A DNA stretch of 64,000 bases from the NCBI GenBank assembly GCA_964020085.1, contig OZ026608.1, positions 3,346,981-3,410,980 on the forward strand, given 5' to 3'. This document shows positions 23,281 to 33,795 of the stretch, piece after piece (the first letter of the stretch is position 1; each line of letters starts with the position of its first letter). Made by a program: the position numbers and the translations under genes. The notes under the pieces were generated by a model, which worked only from the letters and a program-made list of their open reading frames with translations, was not told the origin of the DNA and did not search any database. This DNA comes from Micromussa lordhowensis (lineage: Eukaryota > Cnidaria > Anthozoa > Scleractinia > Lobophylliidae).

Positions 23281-23661
23281 TTAAGCTTTGGCTTTCTTCT
23301 CGGTCTTCTTGGGCAGAAGCACAGCCTGGATGTTGGGAAGAACACCTCCCTGTGCGATGGTGACACCGGCGAGCAGTTTGTTCAACTCCTCGTCATTACG
23401 GACAGCCAGCTGAAGGTGACGGGGGATGATTCTTGTCTTCTTGTTGTCACGAGCAGCGTTGCCCGCCAACTCGAGGATCTCGGCGCTCAAATACTCGAGC
23501 ACGGCAGCCAAGTACACTGGAGCACCGGCGCCAACACGCTCAGCATAGTTGCCTTTGCGGAGAAGACGATGGATACGACCAACTGGGAACTGAAGTCCTG
23601 CTCGGGATGAGCGGGTCTTGGACTTGGTGCCCTTTGCTTTTCCTTTACCGCGACCAGACAT
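23281..23661 (-). CDS. Histone H2A (canonical)
   Basis: Intronless 126-aa core histone. Starts [10 protein letters not shown], followed by the histone fold with [24 protein letters not shown] and the acidic-patch region (NDEELNKLL). It ends [10 protein letters not shown] without the SQ(E/D) motif, so it is canonical and not H2A.X; there is no H2A.Z-type sequence. An in-frame ATG 18 codons upstream gives a non-histone extension and was rejected in favour of the MSGRGKG start. Divergent partner of H2B, 325 bp between start codons. Confidence 0.98.
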   Translation of the reverse strand: MSGRGKGKAKGTKSKTRSSRAGLQFPVGRIHRLLRKGNYAERVGAGAPVYLAAVLEYLSAEILELAGNAARDNKKTRIIPRHLQLAVRNDEELNKLLAGVTIAQGGVLPNIQAVLLPKKTEKKAKA

Positions 23662-23986
23662 GATTGAAAATGCAATAGTACTCACGAAGATAAGGTTCTT
23701 GGAGAATGGAGACAAATTTAAGCGCGCCGAATTTTATTTGCCGTTATTCAAATGTAAGGATCGAAATGCACCAATCAGAACTTTTCATTTGACAGTATAA
23801 AGCAAAGACTCCGTGTGCTATAAACAGACCACATGCAAAAATATGACCCCAAAGGTCGTTAAGGCTTAAACAACCAATCAGGAATCGAGCATTTCGATCC
23901 TTATGGTAATTGATCCTTTCTAAATTTTGTTATAAATACAAAATGCATCACCGCGTCTTCATTCAAATCCATTCTGATCTACAGAC
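23662..23986. promoter_or_regulatory. Divergent H2A/H2B promoter region
   Basis: H2B side: CCAAT at 23874-23878 and TATAAATA at 23931-23938, 48 bases before the H2B ATG. A second CCAATCAG lies near 23771. On the H2A side the best TATA-like candidates are AT-rich blocks near 23712-23740; none is canonical. Confidence 0.65.
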
Positions 23987-24358
23987 ATGGCACCCAAAGT
24001 TGCAGGAAAGAAAGGCGAGAAGAAAGCCGGTAAGGCAAAGGCCGCCGCTGATGGAAAGAAGAAGAGAAGGGGAAAGAGAAAGGAAAGCTACGCTATCTAC
24101 ATCTACAAGGTGTTGAAGCAAGTTCACCCTGACACTGGTATCTCCAGCAAAGCCATGGGTATCATGAACTCGTTCGTCAACGACATCTTCGAGCGCATCG
24201 CCACCGAAGCTTCCCGCCTTGCCCACTACAACAAGAAATCAACCATCAGCTCCCGCGAGATCCAGACCGCCATCAGGCTGCTTCTGCCCGGTGAACTGGC
24301 CAAACACGCCGTGAGTGAAGGAACCAAGGCTGTGACGAAGTACACCAGCAGCAAGTAA
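23987..24358 (+). CDS. Histone H2B
   Basis: Intronless 123-aa core histone that dimerises with H2A. A basic N-tail (residues 1-30, [20 protein letters not shown]) is followed by the histone fold from [20 protein letters not shown] and ends AVTKYTSSK, with the conserved ubiquitination lysine in this terminal helix. The length is normal for animal H2B. It has TATA and CCAAT boxes upstream and the histone hairpin downstream. Confidence 0.98.
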   Translation: MAPKVAGKKGEKKAGKAKAAADGKKKRRGKRKESYAIYIYKVLKQVHPDTGISSKAMGIMNSFVNDIFERIATEASRLAHYNKKSTISSREIQTAIRLLLPGELAKHAVSEGTKAVTKYTSSK

Positions 24359-24390
24359 ACTCACTTTGTGGGTTTCGCGCCAAAACCAAC

Positions 24391-24406
24391 GGCTCCTTTA
24401 GGAGCC
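24391..24406 (+). terminator. Histone mRNA 3' stem-loop (H2B)
   Basis: GGCTCC TTTA GGAGCC 32 bases after the H2B stop codon, followed by ACCAAATGTTACAAAAG. Confidence 0.95.
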
Positions 24407-24450
24407 ACCAAATGTTACAAAAGTCAATGACCAATATTGTTTCCTCGCAC

Positions 24451-24555
24451 CTGGTTTAACTGGTTTTTTTTTCTCCTAATGTATATTCTTACCGCTAGCC
24501 TGGTTTAACTGCTCTTTTTTCTCCTAATGTATATTTTTACCGCTAGTCTAGGCTT
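24451..24555. repeat. Two tandem ~52-bp units
   Basis: CCTGGTTTAACTG, a T-rich run, TCTCCTAATGTATAT and TTACCGCTAG repeat twice in a row after the H2B gene. Confidence 0.8.
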
Positions 24556-25435
24556 AAAAAAATATATACGGCCTCCGGCGATCCAAGTTGAGTACAGCCA
24601 ATGTATCTTTATAGGGCCATCTTGCCTTTTAATGTGCCGTTACCGTTGATTTTACGTCAGTGTCCTAATTCTCGATCAGTTACACGTAAAACGCTGTCCA
24701 CATACGTATGTTTCGATTTTTTCCCTCCTAACGGCTTGCGCGAGAGTGCGCGCGCGTTTTGCTTCCTTGCCTTGTTACACATTCTCAACCCAAGACCCTT
24801 CACTTACTTCTCACTGGGCAAAAGAGAAGAGCTCTGGGGTCGAGAATGTGGAAAACATGGAATTCCGGAACTCCAAAAATAGAGGGTCTATAGACAGACT
24901 ACCTGCTATCAGGCTGTCATCACTAACAACTCTCAAAACACGCGATTGCACGCACAATAACGAACGTTATTGACACTTTATATATCAATTCGAAAGTATA
25001 AAACGGAAGACTGATTCTTGCAGAATAACAACAAACAAGCTGACACGGAAACAGGAAAAATACTGAGGTAAAAATATATAAGCGAGGCTGGGCCGGGCAG
25101 AAAGCGGATGGGATTCTTATCTGACATTATTTTTTTACACAGACCCATTTCGAACGTTTTTGAGCGAAAACGAAAATTTGGAAAAAATAAGTACAAACAA
25201 TCATTCTAAGTACAAAATGCGTGATATATATATAGAACCTTTGCTCTTTCCCAAATTTCCTACGTACAAATGTTCTCGTAACTCAAGAAAGTTGGGGTCA
25301 TCAAAGTAGTTCATAGGACTGTTCTCGTCATAAATAATCTTTTGTTTTTCAAAATCGCCCCAAAAGAGAACGCCTGATCGCTGGTTACATAAACATTGAA
25401 GCGTCAAGTTTCGCCAAAATCTAGAAAAGGCTGAG
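24556..25435. other. Gap between the histone cluster and the large repeat element
   Basis: Small ORFs only, none with a domain. A short GC-rich stretch near 24740-24760 (GCGCGAGAGTGCGCGCGCG) is the only notable feature. Confidence 0.55.
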
Positions 25436-25445
25436 CCGTTTGCAC
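25436..25445. repeat. Left copy of a 10-bp direct repeat (probable target-site duplication)
   Basis: CCGTTTGCAC, repeated exactly at 33219-33228 just outside the opposite end of the large element. Confidence 0.65.
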
Positions 25446-25569
25446 GGGAATTCATATTTTTAAAAACTTTTTAAAAAACTTTATTAGTACTAATAAATTT
25501 TTTTTTTGCAAAAAACTTTACTAGTTAATTTATATTTAATTTTAGTAAATTAAATTTATATTACTATAT

Positions 25570-27742
25570 ATACTAGTAAATGAAAATCTGGCGAGAAAGA
25601 AATTGACTTTTTCGCCCGATTTGTTTACTAGTATATGAAAACTAATTTTTATACTAGTAAATGACAAACTGGCGAGAAAGAAATTGACTTTTTCGCCCGA
25701 TTAGTTTACTAGTATATTTAAACTATTTTTTTATACTAGTAAATGAAAATCTGGCGAAAAGGAAATTGACTTTTTCGCCCGATTTGTTTACTAGTATATT
25801 AAACTAATTTTTATACTAGTAAATGAAAATCTGGCGAGAAAGAAATTGACTTTTTCGCCCGATTTGTTTGCTAGTATATGAAAACTAATTTTTATACTAG
25901 TAAATGACAAACTGGCGAGAAAGAAATTGACTTTTTCGCCCGATTAGTTTACTAGTATATTTAAACTATTTTTTTATACTAGTAAATGAAAATCTGGCGA
26001 AAAGGAAATTGACTTTTTCGCCCGATTTGTTTACTAGTATATGAAAACTAATTTTTATACTAGTAAATGACAAACTGGCGAAAAGCAAATTGACTTTTTC
26101 GCCCGATTTGTTTACTAGTATATGAAAACTAATTTTTATACTAGTAAATGACAAACTGGCGAGAAAGAAATTGACTTTTTCGCCCGATTAGTTTACTAGT
26201 ATATTTAAACTATTTTTTTATACTAGTAAATGAAAATCTGGCGAAAAGGAAATTGACTTTTTCGCCCGATTTGTTTACTAGTATATGAAAACTAATTTTT
26301 ATACTAGTAAATGACAAACTGGCGAGAAAGAAATTGACTTTTTCGCCCGATTAGTTTACTAGTATATTTAAACTATTTTTTTATACTAGTAAATGAAAAT
26401 CTGGCGAAAAGGAAATTGACTTTTTCGCCCGATTTGTTTACTAGTATATTAAACTAATTTTTATACTAGTAAATGAAAATCTGGCGAGAAAGAAATTGAC
26501 TTTTTCGCCCGATTTGTTTGCTAGTATATGAAAACTAATTTTTATACTAGTAAATGACAAACTGGCGAGAAAGAAATTGACTTTTTCGCCCGATTAGTTT
26601 ACTAGTATATGAAAACTAATTTTTATACTAGTAAATGAAAATCTGGCGAAAAGGAAATTGACTTTTTCGCCCGATTTGTTTACTAGTATATGAAAACTAA
26701 TTTTTATAGTGGTAAATGACAAACTGGCGAGAAGGAAATTGACTTTTTCGCCCGATTTGTTTACTAGTATATGAAAACTAATTTTTATACTAGTAAATGA
26801 AAATCTGGCGAGAAAGAAATTGACTTTTTCGCCCGATTTGTTTATTAGTATATGAAAACTAATTTTTATACTAGTAAATGAAAATCTGGCGAGAAAGAAA
26901 TTGACTTTTTCGCCCGATTTGTTTACTAGTATATTTAAACTATTTTTTTTATACTAGTAAATGAAAATCTGGCGAAAAGGAAATTGACTTTTTCGCCCGA
27001 TTTGTTTACTAGTATATGAAAACTAATTTTTATACTAGTAAATGAAAATCTGGCGAGAAAGAAATTGACTTTTTCGCCCGATTTGTTTATTAGTATATGA
27101 AAACTAATTTTTTATACTAGTAAATGAAAATCTGGCGAAAAGGAAATTGACTTTTTCGCCCGATTTGTTTACTAGTATATGAAAACTAATTTTTATAGTG
27201 GTAAATGACAAACTGGCGAGAAGGAAATTGACTTTTTCGCCCGATTTGTTTACTAGTATATGAAAACTAATTTTTATACTAGTAAATGAAAATCTGGCGA
27301 GAAAGAAATTGACTTTTTCGCCCGATTTGTTTATTAGTATATGAAAACTAATTTTTATACTAGTAAATGAAAATCTGGCGAGAAAGAAATTGACTTTTTC
27401 GCCCGATTTGTTTACTAGTATATTTAAACTATTTTTTTTATACTAGTAAATGAAAATCTGGCGAAAAGGAAATTGACTTTTTCGCCCGATTTGTTTACTA
27501 GTATATGAAAACTAATTTTTATACTAGTAAATGAAAATCTGGCGAGAAAGAAATTGACTTTTTCGCCCGATTTGTTTATTAGTATATGAAAACTAATTTT
27601 TTATACTAGTAAATGAAAATCTGGCGAGAAAGAAATTGACTTTTTCGCCCGATTTGTTTACTAGTATATTAAACTAATTTTTATACTAGTAAATGACAAA
27701 CTGGCGAAAAGGAAATTTACTTTTTCGCCCGATTTGTTTACA
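25570..27742 (+). repeat. Minisatellite array, about 27 units of 80-82 bp
   Basis: GGCGARAA recurs at intervals of 80, 82, 80, 81 and so on from 25591 to about 27700. Each unit is self-complementary: TACTAGTAAA ... CTGGCGAAAA ... TTTTTCGCCCG ... TTTACTAGTA. Variants alternate (AAATGAAAATCT or AAATGACAAACT; GAGAAAG or GAAAAGG), and blocks of several units recur, which indicates unequal exchange of higher-order units. Confidence 0.95.
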
Positions 27743-29741
27743 GTGGACCCCATATTAAAACTCTCAAAACCTATTTATGAAACGAACACGGCTGTACTAA
27801 GCAGACAGCTTTGTTATCTTGGGTGTCCATAATAACAATACTTGTGGTTTCCCTGAGAATTTTAAATTCCGAGTTTTTTCACCGCATGATGCCAAGATGA
27901 CCGCGTCAAAGCGGTCACGCATGTTAAGGAAAAAAGCTCGATCAGTGATTTTTAGAAGTTTGAACAGGTAATGAATAAAGAGAAGAATTTCTGCTAATGC
28001 TTACTGGTTTATGCGGCTGAACTATCAGATGTAACTTCCAGATGTTTTCATTGTTTTCCGTCCTACATATTTATGCCCTTCCGCTGGTCTCAAAATAATC
28101 ACTTATCTAAATATGTCTAAGATTTGGACGGATAACTCTAACACGGAATACCGCACAGACCTGCAGAGACTCGCACAAGTAGATTTCAATGTCTGCCAGA
28201 TAAATACATAAAGCCGCTCTTTTTACTTTTTCTCGCTACATTAAACATTGCCAACGTTACGTTTTTTATTACTTAGCTTTATTCATTGTTTTGCATCATG
28301 TGCGTATTTGTTTAAGGTGCGAATGACGAACTCATTCTCTCTCCCTCTATCTATCTGTGTGTGTGTGCGCGTGTGGTCTCTATGTTCACTTTTAGCGCTT
28401 TTTGCCGCAACTGACAGGACTTGTCAATCACGATAGTAGGCTGACCGTCCAGTCTCGGACGATTAAAGGTCACAACCTTACTGGTAAAATTTGGTTGTAG
28501 TATGTCGTGTGTCCCTCTCTCTCTAAGTCGTTGATAAAATTAACCAAAAAAGGTCAACGAAGCATGTAAGGGAAGTAATGGATTTCGAAAGGTCGCTATT
28601 TGTGCGTGGTGAGTCGTGGGACTTAATACCAACTGTTGATAGTCTGAATGAACACTTCACGTGTAAGTACATGTACTCCGTTTATTTCTTTGTATCAATG
28701 TTTAGGCTTTCACGGGGAAGGAGCTGAAGACCGGGCATAGCTGTATATTTCACTCGATATATTTGTCCTCTATAGTGGTCGTATAAACTACCAGTAAATA
28801 AGTAAGACTTTTTTTGTAAGAAAAAAATCTGTCATCTTGCAAGCATCTTGACTTTAAATGTACTTAGCTGATCGCTACTGAGATATATTTTTGACTGATG
28901 AGAGAACAATCTTCCAGTCAATTTCAAAATACCCCTCCTAGTCAGGGAAGAGCCTGGGGGTACCCCCAGAAAAATTGGGTGGGGTCTGCGGCCAGCTTTC
29001 CAAAACCCTTGCTCTATTTTCTGACCAAGATCTGCCACTTTCCCTAACCTATTTATGACTTGATAATTGTTCTTGTCTTAAAATTAGTCAACTAGTTCAG
29101 ACTGATTTCAAGGCATTTTGAAGGGCTCTAGTTAATGTTGTTATCGATAATGATGAATAAGTATATTCTTGTAAAAAGCAACATACCCATTTCAAGAGAC
29201 TATCTCAGAACTTTTTCCAAAAGAAAGCGGTAATATTACACAGACTAATCACGGCCGTCATTCTCTTATCTGGTGAAGCGAGATAACCATTTTGCGCGTT
29301 AAACCTTCGCAGCCCCGACGTGGATAACACTTCACTGACACTTGTTAAGATGGGCATGATACTGATTACTCGGGATGTACATTTACTTCAGGTTATGGGC
29401 AAGTTGATACTGTGACTATTTCAAGGCCCAAGGTGAGTGTCAAAATAAATGTAGCAAATATTATATACACAAATAAGATGCATGATTCACTAAGCATTTA
29501 AGATAATTACAATATCAAGAGTTAAATATTTCTCTGTCATCGTCACAGAACTCATTCCCAGCGCATCCGCAGCTCAGTGTGTCCGAGTTTCGTTTTTCAT
29601 TTGTATTATCGTTTTTTATTTTATTTTCGTTTTTCATTTTTTTTTTCGTTTTTCATTTTTATTTCCGAAGTAGTCAAATCGCATTGCGGCAAACAGTTGT
29701 CAATTAAGTACAGCTTTGTTCTAAACTTGTTTATTCTGCAC

Positions 29742-29897
29742 TTCGGAAAAACCATAATATTTTTTGTTTGTCTACCCAAATTTTGCATAAGCATTGTTTC
29801 TAGTTTCTCTTTGGACTTACAATGGTCCCAAGAGAAAACACAATACCTAATCAAAATTTTGGGTACACAAACAGAGAATATTATGGTATTTTCCGAA
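29742..29897. mobile_element. Fold-back element, 156 bp
   Basis: TTCGGAAAAACCATAATATT at the start pairs with AATATTATGGTATTTTCCGA at the end. Inner arms pair CTACCCAAATTTTG with CAAAATTTTGGGTA. Confidence 0.85.
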
Positions 29898-30762
29898 TTG
29901 GCTAATTGAACCCATATACAAGTAAGCTTTCACGCTTACAAATCATGAATTTGCAGGCCATGCGACAGGAAACCTGGATTGCAGTTGTGTCATTTTGTAC
30001 CTCTGACGGAGCACGCCTTACCTTTCAAAATAGAAGTCATCCGGTACGTGGTGATATCCATTGTTTTTCTATGGTGCTTATCTACCAATAGTAATGTCTT
30101 ACCTACTACAAAATCTAAAACTCTGCATAGTTTGGTTTCGCGCAGATGTCTTATATTTGTACAATTTGTTAAATAGAGCAATTTTAAAACCTATTTTAAT
30201 TCCTATCCAGGAAATACGCTGCTTCGAGGGAACATTTCTTTTCATTGACTTCTATAGACCAAGTGTGATATCCAATCCTATAAACACCAAGGGATACTGC
30301 GATTATAGGTGACCACGCTTCTTCACTTTTAGTTTTTATTTGTTTTTGTTCTCTTTTTGTCTGTTTTGTTTTGTTCCGTTTGGAGTTGAGTTTTTAACAG
30401 TTACTAGAGCGGTTTCCAATTGAGTGGTACTTACCAATTACACTACTCAACTAATCTCAAACCATAGTAAACCCAAAATCAAAGTAATTGTCTGATTACT
30501 TTCGACAGTCAGTTGAAAGGCGTTCTAACATGAACAAAACAAGTGCATTAATGACTGATATCAGGAGTTTATCCTGCTAATTTATAAGTTAAAGTCTGAT
30601 TTTTTACGGAATGCTTCACATGATTTCTGTCCTAATTTATAACACCATCGGTCGGAGCCGACGCAATTTTCCCTTTCGTAAACAAGCGATGCCATTTTCG
30701 CAACACTTAGAAAATTTCTCAACAAATTTTTCTCTACTAATATAAAGAAAAATGAAAATGTT

Positions 30763-30836
30763 ACTAACCACCCAGTATCGAACCTGGAACCTCTGTTTCT
30801 TAACATCCCTCTTATACCACTACACTACCAGGTTCA
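30763..30836 (-). mobile_element. tRNA-like SINE head
   Basis: Read on the minus strand, TGGTAGTGTAGTGGTATAAG resembles a pol III A box and CCAGGTTCGATACTGGG a B box, spaced as in a tRNA. The cloverleaf is not convincing and the anticodon arm is unclear, so a tRNA-derived SINE or tRNA pseudogene is more likely than a working tRNA. Confidence 0.5.
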
Positions 30837-31378
30837 TCCGCCAAATTTCCGCAAAATTTAATTATAAAACGTGACATTCTTAAATGTTAATGATAGAGCT
30901 GCCCCAACCTGCAAATAAAAGCTAACCGCAAGCAAACCAGTGTGAATATGAACAATTAAGTATTTGGTGACCAGTTTCTACCGTGTCCAGGCCTGAACAG
31001 AAGCAGATATGGCATCGTCCACTCTAAAAGGCTTGGTTGCTAATTCTGGCAAGCTTGGTTACCAATTATGGCATCGACCGCTAAAAATGGCATCGCTTGT
31101 TTACGAAAGGGAAATAGGCGGAGCCGACTTGAATCAGTAGGCATAGGACGACGTTCGGAAAGTGTCACAGGAGATTGGTATGCGTCGGGTGTGGCCAAAA
31201 CGGAGACAATGATTGTTTGAATAAACTTTTTTAGATGGCACGAAAGCAACGCTTGTTGACAAATGTTTATTTTATTAAGTTCTTTGCGCCTATAAATTTT
31301 CATAGCAACGCGGCAAAGCAGAAAAGCAGGAACACATTTTTACATGAATTGCAAATGAACAAGTCAGGTGAAAGTATT

Positions 31379-31797
31379 TGTGGCTATCAAGTAAAAAATT
31401 ATTGCTGCTTTTTTGAAAGGCTTTTTAAGGTAAAGAAGAATGGCGTTTTCCTTTTGGGAATAGCTGTTTTACTTTTAGAGATATTTACGTTTTTATTATG
31501 CAAATGAGGAAAGTGATGACTTCATAGCTGGTTTCACTAAAACAGTACAGGTGTCATTTTCCTTCTTTTGTGATTTACAGTTCTGGTGCCAAGTTTTTAC
31601 AGAACACTGCTTTAATATTTGTTGAGGTATTCTTGATTGAGTGTTGTACTGTTTTAGTGAAACCACCTATGACGTCATAACTTCACTCACAAAACACGTA
31701 ATTATCTCTAAGAGGAAAAAAGAAAAACGCCATTTTTCTTTACTTTGAAAGGCCTTTCAATTATGCAGCATTCATTTTTCACTTCATAGGCACTTTA
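31379..31797. mobile_element. Fold-back element, ~420 bp
   Basis: Arms pair GTGGCTATCAAGTAAAAAAT with AAATTTTTCACTTCATAGGCAC-like sequence. Inward they continue through GGTTTCACTAAAACAGTAC and GTACTGTTTTAGTGAAACC, a perfect 19-bp pair. Non-coding. Confidence 0.75.
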
Positions 31798-31823
31798 AGA
31801 GAACTTCCTTTTTACATTTGTAG

Positions 31824-32012
31824 GAAATGGAATGCCTTACATTCCAGTGGAGAAAAGTATCGTTGCTGCCAACTTGGATAAAATTAGAAGAGTGAGGAAT
31901 CTTGCTTTTAAAAGTACTGGAAGTACAGACGGTGAAATACATTTGATGAGCATGATCATAAATTTTGAAAAAGAAATACAGCGGGTTGTGGATCAACCAG
32001 AAAAGGTGTCAG
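31824..32012 (+). other. Exon-like segment of unknown gene
   Basis: A 189-nt open segment sits between a good acceptor (TTTTTACATTTGTAG) and a good donor (TCAG|GTATGT). It is symmetric, phase 1 at both ends, and encodes about 62 residues (NGMPYIPVEKS ... INFEKEIQRVVDQPEKVS) with protein-like composition. I do not recognise a domain. It lies just inside the right array of the large element, so it could be a captured host exon. It is not linked in phase to the other exon-like segments nearby. Confidence 0.3.
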
Positions 32013-32085
32013 GTATGTGTTGTAGCTTATTGATCAGCACGAGACCACCATTTCTATAAGGTACGTAGCGTGTTTTAGTATACAA

Positions 32086-33090
32086 TCGCCAGATTTTCAT
32101 TTACTAGTATAAAAAAATAGTTTAAATATACTAGTAAACAAATCGGGCGAAAAAGTCAATTTGCTTTTCGCCAGTTTGTCATTTACTAGTATAAAAATTA
32201 GTCTTAATATACTAGTAAACAAATCGGGCGAAAAAGTCAATTTCCTTTTCGCCAGATTTTCATTTACTAGTATAAAAATTAGTCTTAATATACTAGTAAA
32301 CAAATCGGGCGAAAAAGTCAATTTGCTTTTCGCCAGTTTGTCATTTACTAGTATAAAAATTAGTCTTAATATACTAGTAAACAAATCGGGCGAAAAAGTC
32401 AATTTGCTTTTCGCCAGTTTGTCATTTACTAGTATAAAAATTAGTCTTAATATACTAGTAAACAAATCGGGCGAAAAAGTCAATTTCCTTTTCGCCAGAT
32501 TTTCATTTACTAGTATAAAAATTAGTCTTAATATACTAGTAAACAAATCGGGCGAAAAAGTCAATTTGCTTTTCGCCAGTTTGTCATTTACTAGTATAAA
32601 AATTAGTCTTAATATACTAGTAAACAAATCGGGCGAAAAAGTCAATTTCCTTTTCGCCAGATTTTCATTTACTAGTATAAAAATTAGTCTTAATATACTA
32701 GTAAACAAATCGGGCGAAAAAGTCAATTTGCTTTTCGCCAGTTTGTCATTTACTAGTATAAAAATTAGTCTTAATATACTAGTAAACAAATCGGGCGAAA
32801 AAGTCAATTTCCTTTTCGCCAGATTTTCATTTACTAGTATAAAAATTAGTCTTAATATACTAGTAAACAAATCGGGCGAAAAAGTCAATTTCCTTTTCGC
32901 CAGTTTGTCATTTACTAGTATAAAAATGAGTCTTAATATACTAGTAAACAAATCGGGCGAAAAAGTCAATTTCCTTTTCGCCAGATTTTCATTTACTAGT
33001 ACAAAAATTAGTCTTAATATACTAGTAAACAAATCGGGCGAAAAAGTCAATTTGCTTTTCGCCAGATTTTCATTTACTAGTATAAAAAAT
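32086..33090 (-). repeat. Minisatellite array, about 12 units of 81 bp, inverted relative to the first
   Basis: Same unit as at 25570-27742 in reverse complement (GGGCGAAAAAGTCAATTT spaced 81 bp, e.g. 32226, 32307, 32388). Because 81 is divisible by three and the unit lacks stops in some frames, it produces long ORFs of about 320 codons on both strands. These are not genes. Confidence 0.95.
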
Positions 33091-33218
33091 AGTTTATATC
33101 ATTACAGTTCATTACATTTTTACAGTTCATTACATTTTCACTGTTAAAGTTTTTTGCAAGTTATCTTTTTATTAGTACTAGTAAAGCTTTTTAAAAACTT
33201 TGCAAATATCTGATTACC

Positions 33219-33228
33219 CCGTTTGCAC
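33219..33228. repeat. Right copy of the 10-bp direct repeat
   Basis: CCGTTTGCAC, identical to 25436-25445. Confidence 0.65.
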
Positions 33229-33529
33229 AGGTAAAAAGGCTTTCAACTTGTTACAATTACTGCTAGATTACAATTTCTTATAAATGTTTATACGGCGAGG
33301 CTCCGCTCGAAAGGGGTACATTTTTCAGGACATACTACCAAAGACTCTCGGAGAGAACATCAAAACAAAGAATTTGCCTGTAATCGGGAGGCAGCATTTC
33401 ATTTACCGCCAAAGTAGAAATAATATAGAACACATTGCAATCGAATATTGGGAACATCGCGCACAGTTTAAAAATGCATAGATGTTCGGTCGCTGACCTC
33501 CCCTCTCCGATATAAAACGGACGGGGGTT

Positions 33530-33795
33530 TGAAAAGAACCCTTAAGAGGTACCAAGATCAGTCCTCTTTTTTTGGGCGTGGCTTGAAATGTTTTTCACCC
33601 GTAAAAGGTATCAATTCTAAAACAACACATTATCTGCTGTCATATTTTTTAGGCTCGATACCCTAATAGGTACCGCAAAAGCTCCTGCTGTTGAGCTTTT
33701 GAGGCTTAGCACTCTAAGGGGTACATACCAAAACTGCTTTTTTTTAACCCCTTAAAGGTACTCGAGCACCACGTCCTTTTTATATGGGAATTCTC
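33530..33795. repeat. Dispersed repeat, copy B
   Basis: Shares ordered blocks with 15960-16230: GGCTTGAAATG, AACAACACATTAT, GCTTTTGAGGCTTA, ACCCCTTAAAGGTA and GAGCACC. The units contain GGTACC-type short repeats. A segment with GGCGAGGCTCCGCTCG at 33290-33310 probably belongs to the same repeat neighbourhood. Confidence 0.7.

Larger units (their letters stand above)
27743..32085. other. Spacer between the two inverted arrays
   Basis: 4.3 kb that is not array. It contains a fold-back element at 29742-29897, a tRNA-like SINE at 30763-30836, a fold-back element at 31379-31797 and exon-like stretches near 29350-29432, 30200-30310 and 31824-32012. No transposase or complete gene was recognised. 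Confidence 0.6.
25446..33218. mobile_element. Large non-autonomous TIR element with inverted satellite arrays (MULE-like?)
   Basis: The element is flanked by the exact 10-bp direct repeat CCGTTTGCAC. Its left end (25446-25500) and the reverse complement of its right end (33165-33218) share an imperfect terminal inverted repeat of about 50 bp, including TTTTTAAAAA-type tracts, TTAGTACTAATAAA / CTAGTACTAATAAA and the further inward TTGCAAAAAACTTTA. Inside each end lies an array of the same ~81-bp unit, in opposite orientations, so the element folds back over its outer kilobases. The interior (27743-32085) has no recognisable transposase. A 9-11 bp target duplication with tandem repeats inside long inverted ends is known for Mutator-like elements; that family assignment is inference. 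The interior also carries nested fold-back elements and a few exon-like segments. Confidence 0.65.

Noticed and set aside
23662..23715. Eighteen-residue N-terminal extension of H2A
   Set aside because: MSGRGKG is the conserved start; the extension has no histone character.
25570..27742. Regular repeats resembling a CRISPR array
   Set aside because: Units are contiguous with no unique spacers, 80-82 bp long, and the window is clearly an animal genome.
30763..30836. A working tRNA gene on the minus strand
   Set aside because: A and B box-like blocks are present, but I could not form a convincing acceptor stem and anticodon arm; kept as a SINE-type element.
32097..33147. ORFs of 317 (-) and 328 (+) codons as repetitive proteins
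   Set aside because: They overlap on opposite strands and derive entirely from an 81-bp minisatellite; no start context, no domain, and the related left array is not open.
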